Assembly (NCBI GenBank): GCA_030407315.1
Contig: JALQPE010001878.1
Location: 62,001 to 126,000, forward strand
Direction: 5' to 3'
Length of the DNA: 64,000 nt
From: Asparagopsis taxiformis
Lineage: Eukaryota; Rhodophyta; Florideophyceae; Bonnemaisoniales; Bonnemaisoniaceae
The translations under genes and the position numbers were made by a program. Below, piece by piece: positions 9,696-19,443 of this stretch (the first letter of the stretch is position 1; each line of letters begins with the position of its first letter). Under the pieces are notes generated by a model. The model was not told where the DNA came from. It did no database searches and saw only the letters and a list, made by a program, of their open reading frames with translations.

Positions 9696-10222
9696 GTCCG
9701 GAGCAGGCGAGCTAGGCAGAGGAGCACCAGATCCCTCGACGGCTGGCGCCGCTTCGGCAGATTGAGCCGGAAGCGGAGTTGCGGGAACGCCAGCGTCGAT
9801 TTTCGGGACAACCGCGGGATCGGAAGCGGAAGGGGGGAAGGGACGGGCTTAGGTGCTGGGCTGAGCTGGGTCAGCGCTGCAGCAGCTTCGAAAACGTCCA
9901 TGGGGCCTGGGGGGCCAGAGAAGGAGAAGGACAGGGAGAAGGAGTGGGAGAATCGTTGTCACGGCGGCTGGCAGAGCGCACCTGGCGGTCGAAAGCGCTG
10001 GAGGATTGTTGAGCCATTGCTTTGATGAGAGATTGACAAACGAAGAGTGAAAGATTGAGAAAGAGAGAAGAAGATCTGAACAACAAGCTGTTTTGCTGCG
10101 TAAGCTGAGTAGGATAGGAGAAACTCAGACAGTTAACACATTCCCATTAGTATACACCCTAGTAATGATATTCAGCGGTTGACCAATCCGAACCTTCCAC
10201 ATCACTTCTCGTTGTCCGACAA
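9696..10222. other. 5' region of the type I dioxygenase gene
   Basis: Immediately upstream of ATG 9695 the frame stays open (Pro/Ala-rich) back to a TAA near 9,848 without another ATG. A separate Ser/Pro-rich ORF (9,871-10,017) lies further upstream. From 10,018 to 10,222 I see nothing coding. Confidence 0.4.
9871..10017 (-). CDS. Short Ser/Pro-rich ORF, possible original N-terminus of the type I dioxygenase gene
   Basis: A 48-codon ORF beginning MAQQSSSAFDRQ, in a different frame from the main ORF. The other family members (50,957-53,929 and 55,588-59,112) begin MA- with a basic or Ser-rich leader before the ParB domain, whereas the main ORF here starts abruptly at MIIASG. The leader could be joined by a short intron (a CAG/GTGCGC donor-like site lies inside it) or have been split off by a frame change. 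It could also be chance. Confidence 0.25.
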   Translation of the reverse strand: MAQQSSSAFDRQVRSASRRDNDSPTPSPCPSPSLAPQAPWTFSKLLQR

Positions 10223-10430
10223 TTACAGCTCAGGCAGTTTACCAAGGATCCTTACAGCAAAGCCATCGTTAAGATGACTTTGCTGTAAGAAAACGTTTTC
10301 ATTACAGTGGCCAGGAATTTTTTACCGGGTAAAGAAATCATGGCCACTGTAATGATTTGATTTCTTACAGCAAAGTCATCGTAACGATGACTTTTCTGTA
10401 AGCATCCCTGGTAAACTGCTCCATCTGTAA
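10223..10430. repeat. Large nested fold-back (module A type)
   Basis: 208 bp with nested arms: outer TTACAG/CTGTAA, then GCAGTTTACC (10,234) with GGTAAACTGC (10,410), then two hairpins each built on TTACAGCAAAGTCATCGT and its complement. At the centre ATTACAGTGGCCA/TGGCCACTGTAAT flanks a TTTACCGGGTAAA palindrome (10,321-10,333). The left hairpin has small mismatches. It lies between the two dioxygenase genes, where module B has its 117-bp array. Confidence 0.9.
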
Positions 10431-10958
10431 GACGTTTTTCTCAACCTTCGCTCTCATGTCTGTTGTCCTCCTTCATCATCTTCACCTCCCTTCCCCCTAC
10501 GCACCACGTCTCTACTGTCGCTCTGCCCGCCCCTTTGGTGCATGAAATATTTTCTTACCTCTCCCATAGTCTACACATACTGCTGCCTTCATACTTCGGC
10601 ATGCCTACCCTTCCATCTTTCTCTCCGGTGCTAGGCCTAGAGCACATCTTACTTACTTAATATCATTGTATAGTTAGAAACTAGAGAATAATAATTACAT
10701 CACTAGAGTACACTGCAAATGCTAGTCACTATGGTTAGTGTGGTATACAACACCCTACCTCCTTCATGAGTAAACTTTGCGCGCAGAACCGTTCAATACC
10801 AGGTAGTGCAGCCAGCACAGACCAGCTAGGTGTGCACGACGCAGAGTGCTCCCTAGAGCCGTCAACAGCCGTCCAAACCATCGTTGTACGATGTTCCCGC
10901 CTCCACACTTCCCTTCTCACCTTTCCCAAGGTGGGAGACGGACGAAACTCCCAACCGC
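10431..10958. other. Non-coding spacer between two fold-backs
   Basis: About 530 bp, pyrimidine-rich at 10,440-10,640. I see no supported gene, RNA or repeat in it. Confidence 0.5.
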
Positions 10959-11192
10959 TTACAGCCGAAGCCGTTTACCTGGGATGCTTACAGCAAAGTC
11001 ATCGTTACGATGAATTTGCTGTAAGGAAAGGTTTGATTACAGTGGTGAGAAAATTTTACCGGGTAAAAAAATCAGCAAGAAATTTTTACCCGGTAAAAAT
11101 CGTGGCAGCTGTAATGATTTGATTTCTTACAGCAAAGTCATCGTAACGATGACTTTGCTGTCAGCACCCCAGCGAAACTGCATCATCTGTAA
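10959..11192. repeat. Second large nested fold-back (module A type)
   Basis: 234 bp with the same plan as the 10,223 element: TTACAG/CTGTAA outer arms, GCCGTTTACC on the left, two hairpins of the ACAGCAAAGTCATCGT family, and two core palindromes (ACCGGGT at 11,058 and ACCCGGT at 11,088). The right GTTTACC partner is degenerate. A further 222 bp to 11,414 hold nothing recognised. Confidence 0.88.
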
Positions 11193-11414
11193 GCCTTCCT
11201 CACCTCAATGTTGCAGCCGAAGACGACTGCGACATTACCTTGTTCTATTCTAGTAGTGCCCGCCATAGTTTCCTCCCCTTCTCATATTAAATTGAATATT
11301 GTATATCTCCTGACCCGTCTACATACCCAAACGTCATGTACTAGCCTAAGTTTCATCGTTTACTTGAAGGCGGCCTTGATGCCTGCCATAGAATGCTATT
11401 AAGAACTAATTCCA

Positions 11415-13758
11415 TCAGATATCTAAACGCTCCCAGTAGTTGACATTGAAGGGAGGCTGTAGCAACTTCTCCCTGGAAGTTCGAAGTGATAGATGTGACC
11501 AGATGGGATGCTGGTACCCCACCGAAGAACGACCCTCCGCGAATCCCATTCCTCCGTGATACACGTCCGTTCGGCATACAAGCAAGGAATACGGTGGGAT
11601 GCGCACGTTCGTCACTGGCACGCGGTACTTGTCTTTCGCTGGATGGCTTAGGCACACATGGCTGAACTTGGTGATACGAATGATGAACCCATCCGCACCA
11701 GCAGCCATCATAAAATATGATGGCGAGCTGAGAGGACCAGTTCCAGTTCCCTCACGGACGGGAACATCGGTATGCATAAGTTGCTCCTGACTACCTTCTG
11801 CGGTCAAAATCAGACGAAGACCCGTTTCTGGAAAAACCACCGCTTCTTCTCGTCCAGACCCGAGCTTCAGGTTCTCCGCACAAATCGCCTTACCTAGCTC
11901 CAGAATCAGCTTGTTCCTGTACTGCCGCGCGTTTTCTTGCTCAAGGTCATCACAGATGCTTTTCCGGTCCGTCTTGAATACACCAGTGCTGTCTTTCGGT
12001 CGAAGTGGTTTCCACGGGTTCTTCTCACTTGCACTTGAGCCACTTGTAGTACCTTGGAATGTGCTGGCCATCTGTGTGAATAACTCGTACGTAGCTGCTC
12101 CCACTGTAGTAGAGAGAAAATGTCTTGCAACACCACGTAACCAAGCTCGTCGATCATTCTTCTCTGGTAGCTGAAATTTTGCTGGCTTTCACAAGAACCG
12201 AGGGGACAAACCAAAGTAGAGTAGCCTGCAGCTGCTTCCATTATCTCCGTCCGAATTGTATCAATGACTTCTTCTGTGATATAATACTTCATTCTCGAGT
12301 TGGAAGGAACGCATAAAGGCAGCTTCTCAGGTATCTCCTCTGCGAATTTGCGGTCCGGAAGGGAGTTTTCTTGCTCGTCAGTGAAGAGTGGTGCTTCTTC
12401 TCCAGTCGTTCGTTTTCTTGCATTGACTCTACTCTTCTTTTCCCGGGGAGACCCAATCTCAATGTTGTCATCCGGCGTATTGGGCTCAGAAAACTTCGCG
12501 CTAGTATCTTCCCTTCTTCGCTTCTTATCCAACCTGGACTCGTTTCCATCGCCGCTTCCACCAGAACTCCCGCTTCTTCCCGAATTCTCCTTGTCCGCTT
12601 CGGCCGGGCTAGTGCTGTTAGTTTCTAGTGTCCTGATTCGAAGTTTCAATAGCACAGAGCGGTTCTGCGCATCTCCAGCTTGTTTTCCATTCGTGTCTAT
12701 GTCCATGCGACCACTATTGTCCAAGTTGATATCCAGACTTTGTGTATCGCCGCTTGGTTTCCTTCCCTGAGGACGATCTTCTCTGACAATCCTTCCCGGC
12801 GAATTATCCCTGGCACGGCTTTCCCGCTCTGCCCTTGAAGCTGAAAGACGTTCCTGTTCTTTTTGGAGAACAGCAAGACGTTCTGCTTCCCTCTTCTGAG
12901 CTGCTGCAAGACGCGTGGCAGGACGTTCCTGTCCTCCCTCTTTTGCTGCGGCAGGACGGTCTTCTGCTTCTTTCGGGGTGCTTAGAGGTGCCTCTTCTAT
13001 TGCTTTCGTCGCGACAGCAGGAATCACTTCTTCAGCCACCACATTTGGAGTAATTTCCTGTTCTTCTTCCACAACAGCAGAATCTTCCTGCTCTACTTGG
13101 GCTTCGGCAGATATTCCTTCTTCTGCTTGAAGAGGACCAGGAGTTTCCATCGCAGTATTTCCCTGTTCTGCGGCAGTAGGTGCTTCTTCCTCCTCTTCTG
13201 CTTTGGCGCCAGCAACAAGTGCTTTTTCTATTTCTCCAGGGGTCATACGATTCCGTTCCCTCTCCTCCTCCGCTTTCGTCTCCTGCATTGCCTTTGTCCC
13301 GGTAGCATATTCCAGTTTGTCGTAAAAACTGTTTGTAAACATCCCGTTCTTGGTTCTCGTACTGCTTCTGTCTATCACGTCGTCATGAAAGTCGACAAGG
13401 ACGAATACAATGCGCTCTCCAATGCGATGATCATTATCCCCGACCTCCTTCGCGTTTTCTGCTGCTAAATCCGTTCGCACGAATTCCTCCATCGTTGCAG
13501 AGTTCAATCACTTGCGGACGACCTCTGCCATATCATAGATGGCCAACAGAGCCAGTAGCCAAGTGCGCATCGTGAACGGACTTCCGCTTCCGATATTTCT
13601 GACAAGTCCTCTCTTCCTCCTCATCCTTGTCCACGACGCTGTCATCTCGAGCACAAACCACTGGAACCACTCCTTATCGCGCGTCCCGCGTCAGTCCGTG
13701 CCATTGCGGAATATTGCGTTATTGACAAGATCGAGCACGCACCCGTACATATCGGCAG
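11415..13758 (-). pseudogene. ParB-dioxygenase type II pseudogene, 3' segment (middle and C-terminal part)
   Basis: Read leftward from the edge of retrotransposon element A. It resumes at 'DMYGC', matching the intact homologue at 50,957-53,929. Defects: in-frame TGA codons at 13,691-13,693 and 13,508-13,510, and a frameshift near 12,105-12,115, just before 'VGAATYELFTQM'. Visible parts are a helical segment, a Glu/Ala-rich disordered linker, 'SRMKYYITEEVIDTIRTE', then the oxygenase region with HTD, 'PPYSLLVCRTDVYHGGMGF' and the C-terminal NYWERLDI. The Arg that follows the distal His in intact paralogues is replaced (HPIWSH). With the other two segments the gene totals about 1,036 codons, normal for the family. 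Confidence 0.9.
13754..13758. repeat. Target-site duplication of element A, left copy (GGCAG)
   Basis: GGCAG directly precedes the left LTR end (TGTGGAAC). The same five bases follow the right LTR at 27,190-27,194. A 5-bp duplication is normal for Ty3/gypsy integration. Confidence 0.93.
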
Positions 13759-14416
13759 TGTGGAACAACGTTAGTTCTAGATAGCTGGTACGAGCTACGG
13801 ACACGCTGTCCTTAACGAAACGAACGAACAGTCCACCCGCTGGTGTTTGACTGTATGTTAGGTAGAAAGGTAGAGATAGGTTAGCGAGTAGACACGAGCG
13901 TCACGACGCAACAATCCACGTGAGGATTACGTTCGGTAAACGAGGTGGCACGTCACCGGAGGCGCTCTCAACCAAGCCCGGAGGCACTACACGCAATCAG
14001 CCTTACGTGCGGCGATGGGTAGGGAGTACGCAGCTCGACGGAGACGAAGCCTCGCTAGGCAAAACGTAAACGTAAAACGTAGAAGTCAGTCGTAGACTAG
14101 AGCCGTTGCTCGTTCGATCGAATGTCCCCTTTCCCTCCCGGCACGATGCCAATACCTATATGGCCACGATGGCATCGCTTTACAGTGTAAACACAGCTCG
14201 TAACGTCCCCGAATGGGAAAGGACCTTGTGGGTCACACGTAGGGACCCGTTGGTCCGTTGGCCGTTGCCAGTACGTTCGTTGCACACGTGTGCCGGTTGC
14301 GCGCGCGCATGCGCCAGCAATGTTCGTGCATTGCTGTCGCCGGTCGTGTCCGCCGAAATTCGAATTCCGCGGAAAACGTAAATATTTGCAATTTCGGAAT
14401 TGCCACGTATACTACA
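13759..14416 (-). repeat. 3' LTR of element A
   Basis: 658 bp, the same length as the partner at 26,532-27,189. On the plus strand it runs from TGTGGAAC to TACTACA, giving TG...CA ends. One difference was noticed between copies (GTGAGG here against GCGAGG in the other). Confidence 0.95.
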
Positions 14417-14434
14417 CAGCCCCACCCCCACACG
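14417..14434 (-). other. Polypurine tract of element A
   Basis: Read on the minus strand it is CGTGTGGGGGTGGGGCTG, abutting the 3' LTR: the purine-rich plus-strand primer expected there. The identical tract abuts the 3' LTR of element B. Confidence 0.85.
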
Positions 14435-14797
14435 TGGACGTCCCGGCCACGCGAGGCCCGTTAGGACGCGCCTGAGACACGGGGCCGTGGCGCCTTTTCG
14501 GGTACAACTGCGGACGTGGCAGTTGTCCCGGAAAATCTCGTTTAAACGTACGCGGCCCGGTTGGCTGATCGAATCGCCACGGCGCCGGAGCGCGCGCGTG
14601 CGCTCCGGCTCTTTCGTAATCATCAAGGCCCGCCCGTTGGCACCGTTCGTCAATGCCTCGCTTAGGCGTTTCCCTGCAACGAATGCAGTGTCCAATTCCA
14701 CCACGCGGGTGTGCTTCAATTCAGCGCGATACGTGCGTAGGCCGCGGCCCTTTCGTGAATCTGCCAGCGGGCATTACGACAACGGTCGTCCGAAGGT

Positions 14798-14804
14798 TAT
14801 TTAA
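14798..14804 (+). promoter_or_regulatory. Possible TATA-like box of the antisense ORF
   Basis: TATTTAA about 200 bp upstream of the ATG at 15,012, in otherwise GC-rich DNA. Suggestive only. Confidence 0.25.
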
Positions 14805-15011
14805 GCCGCGGCTTAACGTGATAGCGATCGTCGCTCACCCTTCCTCTCACCATCGTCATCCAGGCCGTTGCCTTTCGTTCTCCCTTACCTCTTTCCCCCG
14901 CTGGGTACTGCTACCTCCGTTCCTTTCGTTCTCTTGTTTCGTCTAGCCCGCGTGGCTCTCGTCGTCGTGCTCGTTGCACTCGTCGTAATTATCGTGTACA
15001 GCGTAACCACG

Positions 15012-17252
15012 ATGGTTAGGACTCGTAGTACCGATGCTAACACTCCGCGGCCCGCCGGCTCTGCTGGAGGTGGAGCGAGGAACCCTTCGCAGGGCGCTCC
15101 CTCCCTCGTCGGAGCCGGTGCGCCGCCAGCGACGGAAGCGCCCGTCGCTCCCGCCCCATCCGTTAGGGCGGGAGAAGCCGTTGCTCCTCAGGCCGTCGCC
15201 TCTTCGTCTCGCCCGATGGCTCCGTCTTGCCTGGTGGCTTCCGTGACGCCTGCCGAGGCTGCTAGGGCCGATGCCCCACGTGATGATGACGCAACGGCGT
15301 CCGACTCGGGGAATTCGTCACCCATCATCCCGGATGTCGCGTCCCCATCGAGGGGCGTAGCCGCGATGGCAGCAGCCGTTCGTTCGCGTCGTGGTGTGGC
15401 GGCGGCCCGCACGGGCGTGCCTCGTCGTGACGGTTCGCCTCGTTCTCCTCGTCAGGATCCCTCGCCGGAGGGTGGTGACCCCGTTGGGACAGTCGGCACC
15501 GCCTCACGTGGCGGTGTGGCGCTCAACGTAGGCGTCCTGACCCACGCGTGGGCTGCGTTGCCCCGCGTGGGCATTACGGATGACGATCTCGCCACGTTGG
15601 CAAAAGATCGTCTGGACGCCCGCGCGGTTGTCGACTACATGCGCTCCGCTGAGGATACGTGGGGGCGTAAAGCCGGGCATCGTTTTGCCGTCGGGCCGCC
15701 GGGATCGGAACGTTACCAGATCCCGGCGTCGATACGTTGCGACCGCTCGTGGTTGCGTGACGTCAACGACGCGATCTACGTGGACCGCATGGACGCGTTC
15801 CTATGGAAGAGGACGCCCGAGGAGCCGCCGTTCATCTCGGTGGCGTCCGTCTTCGTGTGTCCGCGGACACTTTCCGAAAGGCAACGTGCCGAATGGAAGA
15901 CTGCTCTTTCATTGAGCGTCATCTCCAAGAGCGTGGTGTCGTACGACGACCATTTCGCGCTCCGTCACGTGAACGCGGACGATTACCGCGTATCGCACGC
16001 GTCGGCTCCGTGGGTCGTCCCGAGCGAGCTCTACTTCCCGCCGTTGCCGGAAGTAGTGGAGGAGTTCCCGTACCCCCGTGGGTCGTCCACGTTGCTACCA
16101 CGCGTGGTGCACTACTTTACCGATGCCGTGAAGGACGCGCCTGCCCCCGTGAAGGAACGTTTCCTCATGGCCGTGGATATCGAACACGCAGCGATGCTCG
16201 CGTGCTCGCTGTTCGTGGAACGTCGTGTGTTCGGGCGCGCGTGCCTGCTGCCGGAGTCCACGTTGGACATCCTGGCCGACTACGAGATGCTTCGTGCAAT
16301 CCCGGTGGACGGTTCCGATACGTTCGTCTCCGTTACCAGCGCGTTGGCTGAGGCTCGCGGCGCCCTTGCGTTGGGGCCGGAGTATCGGGTTATACGTCCC
16401 GATTACGCAAGCGGCGATAACCAGGAGTTCGTCTCCGTGCGTAGCGATGGGGCTTACGTGCCGCGGGTCGCTTCCCGTTCCGAACGCCGTCGTGGCAATC
16501 GTACCGGTTATTTCGGTGGCCTCGGGGGCAACGAGCGCCCCCGCGGGACGCGTTCTGGCCGTCGTGGCCATCAAAACGAAGCGCCGCGTGCGCCGGATCC
16601 TCGAGAGATCGTGCCACGCGAGGCTACGGGAGGGGGCAACGTTGCCCGCGTCGGTCGTCCGGATGTGGCCACGCCGGCCGAGCGCGCGCCACGGTTCGTG
16701 AGCCTGGACGACCGCGTCTCCGATGAGGATGCCCGTCGGCTTCTCGGTACGTCGATGGCCGCTCCGACTCGTGCGGACGGCTGGGTTATTCGTTCCCTCA
16801 TCTCGTCCGTGGCTCGCGCAGCCGAAGATTTCAGAGCCCAGACGTTGGACCTGACTGCCCGCTTGGCAACGGAGCGCGCGATTTCGGAACGTCTTGCCGC
16901 GGCGACTCGTGGTTACGCACCGCCCGTTGGTGGTCGTAACGATCCTTACGCATTTGCGAGTGGCGGCGGCTTCGGCGACCCCGTCGGGTATGGTCACGCA
17001 GCGGCGTACCTGCCACGCGACCCCGCTTCGGCGCGCCCTTCGGATACGCGCAGTCACGGGACTGCGGACCCTTACGCCAGGGATCCCGCGTCGCGTCGCG
17101 AGCGAGCCCCCGTGGTCACACAGACCGTCGATCCGTACGCGCCGGGCTTCGTTCAGCCCAGTCGCAGCCGCAGCCACGATAGCCGCGGCGAAGGCCCTGG
17201 TCCGTATGACCCTGCGGGCAAGCGTTCTCGTCGCTATCTAGGTCGTTCCTAG
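15012..17252 (+). CDS. Antisense accessory ORF of element A (746 aa), function unknown
   Basis: It reads opposite to gag-pol, between pol and the 3' LTR. Start chosen at ATG 15,012 (ACCACGATGG context); the frame is open upstream without an ATG. It begins MVRTRSTDANTPRPAGSAGG, followed by an Ala/Pro/Ser/Arg-rich region to about residue 190. A compact-looking segment (about residues 200-500) contains WGRKAGHRF, 'RYQIPASIRCDRSWLRDV' and 'YFPPLPEVVEEFPYPRG', and then comes an Arg/Gly/Asp-rich tail. No known domain, zinc knuckle or enzymatic motif was recognised. The basic, disordered ends are Gag-like in style only. Element B lacks this region: its sequence jumps from the counterpart of about 14,650 to that of about 17,255. 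Antisense ORFs in 3' regions are known in some plant gypsy elements. Confidence 0.6.
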   Translation: MVRTRSTDANTPRPAGSAGGGARNPSQGAPSLVGAGAPPATEAPVAPAPSVRAGEAVAPQAVASSSRPMAPSCLVASVTPAEAARADAPRDDDATASDSGNSSPIIPDVASPSRGVAAMAAAVRSRRGVAAARTGVPRRDGSPRSPRQDPSPEGGDPVGTVGTASRGGVALNVGVLTHAWAALPRVGITDDDLATLAKDRLDARAVVDYMRSAEDTWGRKAGHRFAVGPPGSERYQIPASIRCDRSWLRDVNDAIYVDRMDAFLWKRTPEEPPFISVASVFVCPRTLSERQRAEWKTALSLSVISKSVVSYDDHFALRHVNADDYRVSHASAPWVVPSELYFPPLPEVVEEFPYPRGSSTLLPRVVHYFTDAVKDAPAPVKERFLMAVDIEHAAMLACSLFVERRVFGRACLLPESTLDILADYEMLRAIPVDGSDTFVSVTSALAEARGALALGPEYRVIRPDYASGDNQEFVSVRSDGAYVPRVASRSERRRGNRTGYFGGLGGNERPRGTRSGRRGHQNEAPRAPDPREIVPREATGGGNVARVGRPDVATPAERAPRFVSLDDRVSDEDARRLLGTSMAAPTRADGWVIRSLISSVARAAEDFRAQTLDLTARLATERAISERLAAATRGYAPPVGGRNDPYAFASGGGFGDPVGYGHAAAYLPRDPASARPSDTRSHGTADPYARDPASRRERAPVVTQTVDPYAPGFVQPSRSRSHDSRGEGPGPYDPAGKRSRRYLGRS

Positions 17253-19443
17253 GTTAGTTCGTAGGCCACGTAGGCTTCTAGCATCGTGTTGCTTTCGTAA
17301 ACTTTCGTCTTGTTTCTTTGCGTAATCGCATGGCTCCGTTGAGCTTCGTAATTCGAGGTCGTCTGCAGCGGGGGAGGGGTAAGCGTTAAGCCCCTCCCCA
17401 CAATTTTTTGTTGTGGCGTCTACCCCGTCGGGTGTCGTATGGCTTACGTAGCCCGTGCTTCGAGTTCGCGGCGGCGCTTGCCCGTTGGCGGGTTCGTGAC
17501 ATTCGTGACTATTCGGCTAAGCGGCGGCGCGTAGCGGCGGCTTTTCACTGCGAGTGGTACGTTAACCTCGATCGTTTAGCCCGTTGGCGTGCGTATCATT
17601 TAGTAACTAACTCGAAAACCGTTTCCGCCGTCGTTTCTCGTTCGGATAACCCCGTCGGGTGTCGAATTCCGTTGAGCATTCGAGCTCTTTAGCGCGTAGC
17701 ACGTCGGTGCCAATTTTAATTTGCTCCGATGAGCTAGGTGAAAAATCCATCGAACGTCAGACCGACTCGCACGTGAGTCGGTTTGACGTTCTACGCCGTG
17801 GCGTGTACGCGGCAATTCGTCGTAGTACGTTGCGGTTCCGTTGACGACGTGATTGCCGGCGTGCTTGGCATTTCGTATAGCCATTGACGTCATTAGCGCC
17901 GTCGCGCTTCACGTTGGCCAGTGGCGTTATCATTTTGTAAGTAACTCGGAAGTCGTTTCCTCCGCCGCGCCCTGTGAGATTAACCCCGTCGGGTGTCGAA
18001 TTTCGTTGAGCGTTCGAGCTCTTTGGCACGTAGCACGTCGGTGCCAATTTTAATTTGCTCCGATGAGCTGGACGGAAAATTCGTTAAACGTCAGGCCGAC
18101 TCGCGCGTGAGTTGGCTTGACGTTTCACGCCGTTGCGTATTTTCATTTATTCGACTTGCGAACCCGGCGGGGACGCGGTTGACGAAGTCGTTTCGCCTTC
18201 CCGCGGGCGTTTGAGGCTGTTACGTGAACCAGTTTCTTCGGCTAACGTTGCCTTCAGCTGTGCCGTTTACGTTGGCTACCAGCTTGTACGCCGTTGCGTA
18301 TTCGTATTTCGTTTCGTGCGTTCGACCCGTTGGCGTGCGTCGTTATCGTTAGCGACGTCCGCGTACGCGCTCGTATCCTGGCCGACGTGGCAGGTGGCGC
18401 GCGCGCGTCTGAATGCGAACGGAGTTTAAGCTTCGTCGGCTTACTCTTTTACCGCGCGGACGTGCGCGTGTTAATCTACGTGACCGTACGTGGTCAACCC
18501 CTTTCGGGTTTGCTCGCATCGTTATGGGTAGCCCGCGGTCACGTTGTTATTGCGCTTCAATCGTTGCGCCCGCGTGGCAGGACACCGTTGTGTCGTTCCG
18601 TGGTTGCCGTACGTGGCTACCGTGTTCGGCGTCGTGCCTCACGATGGCGATAACGGTTCGCCGTCACATCGCATTCGAGACGTCCGCGTTTTCGTTCGTC
18701 GTCCGTCGTTGCGGCCTCGTTGGCTCTTTCGTTTCGCACGTTTTCGCGCGCGCTTCGTGCGCTGAGACCCGTTGGTCTGGCTCGTTTAGCTATCGTACAG
18801 CTTCGTTCCGCTTCGTGCGTGAAGTTTCGTGATGAGGCCGTTACCATCTTCGTTGGGGACGCGTCCGTCGTTTCTCCGCCTTCCGGCGTCACGTTGCCGT
18901 TAGCTCGCGAGCTTGGCGTTGACCTCGTTGGTCGATGCGACTCGTTGTCAGCGGTTGTCCACGGGGACGTACGATGGCTCACACGTCATGCCAAAATTTG
19001 GCCAGGCTAGCGCACTGTAATCGGCCCGATTTTTCGTACCGTGGGTCCATGGCCCGTTGGCCCTAAAATAATTTTCGCGCGAAAAATCTGACGTGATGTC
19101 CGTCCGTGGCCCGTGATGTTGTCATCGATGCCTGTGGGACGGACAACACTGTCGAGCCAGTCGTGGCTCTTCACATCGTGTGAATCGTCCGCGCGTGGAC
19201 TCGTCGTCCTATTTTTCGTTGGCGCTCGTGCCTCCACCAACGTATGGTGTCGAAAACGAAAAGAGCGACGGCTCTAGCACGCATCGCGCCCCCCCAACGC
19301 AAGGGTGGACGTCCCGGCCACTCGTTGTGCCTTCGCTTCTCGTTCGTGCGGCTCGTCGCCTTCGTTTGTTGCATCGTGCAACGTCGCGCACGCGTGCGCT
19401 TAACTCGACGCTCGTGTGCGTTTTCGGGGGCCCTTGTGGCCTT
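17253..19443. other. 3' non-coding region of element A
   Basis: About 2.2 kb between the antisense ORF stop and the pol stop. Short ORFs are present on the plus strand, but their codon content looks like background and is not conserved in frame with element B, which keeps a diverged version at 35,039-37,530. It contains the internal duplication at 17,640-18,130. Confidence 0.55.
17640..18130. repeat. Partial tandem duplication in the element A 3' region
   Basis: A block starting AACCCCGTCGGGTGTCGAAT (17,648), through a conserved 'TTTTAATTTGCTCCGATGAG' stretch, to a hairpin of the form CGTCAGACCGACTCGC...GAGTCGG, recurs about 334 bp later (17,982). Element B carries the same two copies at about 36,640-36,780 and 36,975-37,115, so the duplication predates both insertions. 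Confidence 0.8.

Noticed and set aside
13508..13693. TGA as a sense codon (alternative genetic code)
   Set aside because: Two in-frame TGAs interrupt only the pseudogene. Intact genes such as 3917-5533 end naturally in TGA, and the same gene also has a frameshift and insertions.
14868..15011. Extension of the antisense ORF upstream with a hydrophobic, membrane-like segment
   Set aside because: No ATG precedes 15,012 in that frame; the hydrophobic stretch is translated leader DNA without a start.
17408..18832. Several 60-140-codon ORFs in the element A 3' region
   Set aside because: They are not maintained in frame in the homologous part of element B and lie over the 334-bp duplication and its hairpins.
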